From DATDCV01 sp036524155 (GTDB lineage Bacteria; Verrucomicrobiota; Verrucomicrobiia; Limisphaerales; UBA8199): a DNA stretch of 7,624 bases. Below, in pieces: positions 5,237 to 7,624 of this stretch. Under the pieces are notes generated by a model. That model was not told where the DNA came from and did no database searches. It saw only the letters and a list, made by a program, of their open reading frames with translations. The stretch covers positions 1-7,624 of the forward strand of contig DATDCV010000449.1 of NCBI GenBank assembly GCA_036524155.1. Direction: 5' to 3'. A program made the position numbers and the translations under genes. Numbering within the stretch: position 1 is the stretch's first letter; every line of letters starts with the position of its first letter.

Positions 5237-6934
5237 ATGAAACGGTTTCTTTATTTGGGCATCGTCGTGGGTTTGATTGCCGCGGCCTACTGGGCCGGTT
5301 CCCGCAGTGGCCGACAGTCCCTAGCAGCCGGGTCTTCCCTTGGAGCCCGCAGGATCCTCTATTACGTGGACCCCATGAACCCGGCCCACACGTCCGACAA
5401 ACCGGGGAAAGCGCCCTGCGGAATGGACATGGAGCCCGTCTATGCGGACTCGCTGGCCGCGCTCCCGGTCACGGCTGTGCCGACGGCAGGTTCGGCGGGT
5501 CTGATCAAGGTCTCGCCCGAGAAACAGCAGCTCATTGGTGTCCGGGTTGCCCTTGCGGAAAAGAAGCGGCTCACCCACACCTCCCGGCTGCTGGGCAAGG
5601 TAGCCACCGACGAGACCCGCATTTACCGGATCAACGCCACGGTGGACGGCTGGATCACCAAAACCCTGCCTTTCTCCGCGGGTAGCCAGGTCAAGAAGGA
5701 CGAAACCCTGGCACAGTTCTACAGCCCGGAGTTCCTGGCCGCCGCCCAGGCCTTGGTTTACGCTCTCGGTTCGGCCGATCGCGTCGCGACCACCGGCCAG
5801 GAGACTGATGTCCAACGAAGTCAGATTGCCAACTTCAACCTTAACATCAAGCAATACCGCGATGGACTGCGAAACCTCGGCATGGGTGAATTCCAGATCG
5901 ACGAGGTCGCTCGCACGCGAGTGCGGCCGGAGAACGTCAACATCACTTCCCCCACAGATGGCTTCATCCTCGTCCGCAATGTGTCGGACGGCCAGCGCTT
6001 CGACAAGGGCACGGAGCTGTTTCGCATCGCCGACCTCAGCCGTGTCTGGATCCTGGTAGATGTTTTCGAAAAAGACGCCAGCGTAGTCGAGCCGGACCGG
6101 CCGGTGTCCGTCAGCCTTCCTTCCCAGGGCAAGACCTTCACCGCCGCGGTCAGCAAGACCCTTCCCCAGTTCGATAACGCCACGCGCACCCTCAAATTGC
6201 GGCTGGAAGCTGATAATCCTGAGTTCACGCTTAAACCGGACATGTTCGTGGACGTGGAACTGCCGTTGAGCCTGCCCGAGCAACTCGTGGTGCCGGCCGA
6301 CGCGGTGGTTGACGCCGGTTTGCGGCAGACGGTGTACGTGGACTGCGGCAACGGCTATTTCGAAGCCCGCGATGTGCAACTCGGCTCGAGGGTAGGCGAC
6401 CAGGTCCAGGTCGTCCACGGGCTCAAGCCCGAGGAGCGGATTGTTACTTCCGGCAATTTCTTGCTCGATTCCGAAAGCCGGATGAAACTGGCCGCGGCCG
6501 GCATGCTCGCCGCGCCCTCCACCGACCCCGTCTGCGGCATGGCCGTGGACGAAAGCGCGGCCAGGGCCGCGAAACGGTCCAGCGATTACCAGGGCAAAAC
6601 CTATTACTTCTGCAGCGACGGCTGCAAAAAGAAATTCGATGCTGACCCGGCAAAAGGTCTCGCCCGCGTCAAAATGCGCCCCACGTCTGCGGCTGTCACG
6701 GCGCCAGCCCGCGCAGTGGATCCGGTCTGCAAAATGAAAGTCGACCCTGCCGAGGCGGAGGCGGAGAAACTCACCGCCGATCACCAGGGCACGACCTATT
6801 ACTTCTGCAATGCCGCCTGCAAGAAGAAGTTCCAGAATGGCCCGGCCACATATCTCGCCTCGGGAGAACTGAAGGCGGCGGAAATGCCTGGCGCCATGAA
6901 AACCGACGAGACCGGCCCGGCTCACTCCCGGTGA
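5237..6934 (+). CDS. cusB: CusB-type RND efflux periplasmic adaptor with two C-terminal YHS domains
   Basis: A complete 565-residue membrane-fusion protein linking an inner-membrane RND pump to an outer-membrane channel. An N-terminal membrane anchor (about 4-20) precedes a heavy-metal-binding segment (42-69) with DPM and KAPCGMDM. Met47, Met63 and Met65 match, with one extra residue between the first and second, the three-Met Cu(I) site of E. coli CusB; Cys61 is additional. The adaptor core follows: first lipoyl half (about 130-162), short helical hairpin (163-230), second lipoyl half (233-265), beta-barrel (270-345) and membrane-proximal part (345-415, VVPADAVVDAG and SGNFLLDSE). After the usual adaptor end come two YHS domains (430-475, 495-541), each with DPVC-x-M and YYFC-x3-CKKKF. 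This makes the protein about 150 residues longer than E. coli CusB. The ATG at 5237 has no clear Shine-Dalgarno but gives a sensible anchor. The pump gene follows 105 bases later. Confidence 0.94.
   Translation: MKRFLYLGIVVGLIAAAYWAGSRSGRQSLAAGSSLGARRILYYVDPMNPAHTSDKPGKAPCGMDMEPVYADSLAALPVTAVPTAGSAGLIKVSPEKQQLIGVRVALAEKKRLTHTSRLLGKVATDETRIYRINATVDGWITKTLPFSAGSQVKKDETLAQFYSPEFLAAAQALVYALGSADRVATTGQETDVQRSQIANFNLNIKQYRDGLRNLGMGEFQIDEVARTRVRPENVNITSPTDGFILVRNVSDGQRFDKGTELFRIADLSRVWILVDVFEKDASVVEPDRPVSVSLPSQGKTFTAAVSKTLPQFDNATRTLKLRLEADNPEFTLKPDMFVDVELPLSLPEQLVVPADAVVDAGLRQTVYVDCGNGYFEARDVQLGSRVGDQVQVVHGLKPEERIVTSGNFLLDSESRMKLAAAGMLAAPSTDPVCGMAVDESAARAAKRSSDYQGKTYYFCSDGCKKKFDADPAKGLARVKMRPTSAAVTAPARAVDPVCKMKVDPAEAEAEKLTADHQGTTYYFCNAACKKKFQNGPATYLASGELKAAEMPGAMKTDETGPAHSR
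6524..6661 (+). repeat. YHS domain 1 of the adaptor
   Basis: Residues 430-475, with Cys433, Cys459 and Cys463 as likely metal ligands. It aligns gap-free with domain 2 at an offset of 65 codons; 26 of 46 residues are identical by hand count. The spacing of the three cysteines (26 and 4 residues) is the same in both copies. Confidence 0.85.
6719..6859 (+). repeat. YHS domain 2 of the adaptor
   Basis: Residues 495-541, with Cys498, Cys524 and Cys528. It shares a 16-base identical stretch with domain 1 (acctattacttctgca), so the two are in-tandem duplicates rather than independently acquired domains. Confidence 0.85.
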
Positions 6935-6972
6935 CGCATGGGCCTTCAGTTCCGCGAAATCTGTGTGCCGAG

Positions 6973-7005
6973 ACGGAGCGTTGCCCCGCGTTGCGCAGGC
7001 TCCGT
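6973..7005 (+). repeat. Inverted repeat in the cusB-cusA gap
   Basis: Arms ACGGAGC (6973-6979) and GCTCCGT (6999-7005) with a 19-base GC-rich loop containing a repeated GCGTTGC. Only TTTCC follows, so it is not a convincing terminator. It may modulate read-through or mRNA stability between the adaptor and pump genes. Confidence 0.3.
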
Positions 7006-7039
7006 TTCCGATCCCTAACCTCGTGAACCGCGCTCGCAC

Positions 7040-7624
7040 GTGATTAACCGCATCATAGATTTTTCAGTCCGCAACCGGGTCCTGGTCTTTTTGCTAACCG
7101 CCGCCGCCTGCGTCGGCGGATGGTGGTCTTTGCGGCACGTCAACCTGGACGCCATCCCCGACCTGAGCGACACCCAGGTCATCATCTTCTCGCGCTGGGA
7201 CCGCAGCCCCGACCTGGTCGAAGACCAGGTCACTTACCCCATCATCACCGCCATGCTCGGCGCGCCGCGTGTCAAGGCTGTCCGCGGTTTCTCCGATTTT
7301 GGCTACTCTTACGTCTACGTCATCTTTGACGAAGGCACCGACCTCTACTGGGCCCGGTCACGCACTCAGGAATATCTCGCCTCCGTCATCCCGCGCCTGC
7401 CGCAGGGCGTTACCACGGTGATGGGGCCGGATGCCACGGCGCGGGGCTGGGTCTTCCAGTACGCGCTCATCGATGATTCCGGCACCAACACCCTCGCCGA
7501 CCTCCGCTCGCTCCAGGATTGGTACCTCAATTACCACCTCAAGTCCGTTCCCGGTGTCGCCGAGGTCGCCCCGGTCGGCGGCTTCGGCAAACAGTTCCAG
7601 GTGAACCTCGACCCGAATCGGCTC
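7040..7624 (+). CDS. cusA: CusA/CzcA-family RND heavy-metal efflux pump, N-terminal part (3' end outside window)
   Basis: The first 195 codons of an inner-membrane RND transporter that uses the proton gradient to export metal ions through its adaptor and an outer-membrane channel; full-length members run to about 1,000-1,050 residues. The start is GTG at 7040: an in-frame TAA lies at 7016-7018 and no other start codon sits between. The first residues (INRIIDFSVRNRVLVFLLT) are the usual short cytoplasmic helix and TM1 of the heavy-metal RND family. Conserved stretches follow: DAIPDLSDTQVII, EDQVTYPI, VRGFSDFGYSYVYVIF, GTDLYWARSR, GPDATARGW and LRSLQDWY. They closely match what I recall of E. 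coli CusA. The methionines that carry Cu(I)/Ag(I) in CusA lie beyond the window, so metal specificity (Cu/Ag versus Co/Zn/Cd) rests on the neighbouring CusB-type adaptor. Confidence 0.93.
   Translation, partial: MINRIIDFSVRNRVLVFLLTAAACVGGWWSLRHVNLDAIPDLSDTQVIIFSRWDRSPDLVEDQVTYPIITAMLGAPRVKAVRGFSDFGYSYVYVIFDEGTDLYWARSRTQEYLASVIPRLPQGVTTVMGPDATARGWVFQYALIDDSGTNTLADLRSLQDWYLNYHLKSVPGVAEVAPVGGFGKQFQVNLDPNRL

Noticed and set aside
5321..7039. A 572-codon open frame on the minus strand opposite cusB
   Set aside because: It lies opposite a clearly real cusB gene with intact domains. Its translation has no recognisable domain, and long antisense frames are expected in GC-rich coding DNA.
1..7624. 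Insertion sequences, CRISPR arrays, tRNA or rRNA genes, phage genes
   Set aside because: I saw no transposase or integrase motifs, no regularly spaced direct repeats, no tRNA-like cloverleaf and no conserved rRNA segments.

Overview
The window is GC-rich bacterial DNA (my estimate is around 60% G+C, with G/C-rich third codon positions). Every credible gene is on the + strand. The taxon cannot be fixed from the sequence. The NarL-type two-component genes, the Tat-exported CotA-like oxidase, a CusB with YHS domains and the small GC-rich hairpins between genes suggest an environmental Gram-negative lineage. Verrucomicrobiota is my first guess and Planctomycetota or Acidobacteriota are alternatives; this is an impression, not a result.

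Left part (1-1745): the C-terminal ATPase domain of a sensor histidine kinase overlaps by 4 bases (ATGA) a full-length NarL/FixJ response regulator with receiver and LuxR-type HTH. After a 201-base gap comes a second, paralogous receiver. It keeps all phosphorylation residues but has no DNA-binding domain.

Middle (1803-2839): a predicted lipoprotein whose mature part is built from two gap-free copies of a 57-residue TPR-like unit, about half identical. It is followed by a 341-base non-coding stretch with several inverted repeats, ending in a good ribosome binding site.

Right part (2840-7624): a metal (probably copper) handling cluster. It starts with a Tat-exported three-cupredoxin multicopper oxidase that keeps all twelve predicted copper ligands. 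A strong intrinsic terminator and a structured 150-base leader follow. Then come a CusB-type RND adaptor and the first 195 codons of a CusA-type RND pump. The adaptor is the most unusual gene. It keeps the three-methionine Cu(I) motif of CusB at its N-terminus and also carries two tandem YHS metal-binding domains at its C-terminus.

Likely joint function (inference): the oxidase converts periplasmic Cu(I) or another substrate, and CusB/CusA expel periplasmic metal across the outer membrane. No outer-membrane channel (CusC) or CusF chaperone gene is visible here. Whether the two-component genes regulate the metal genes cannot be told from the sequence.
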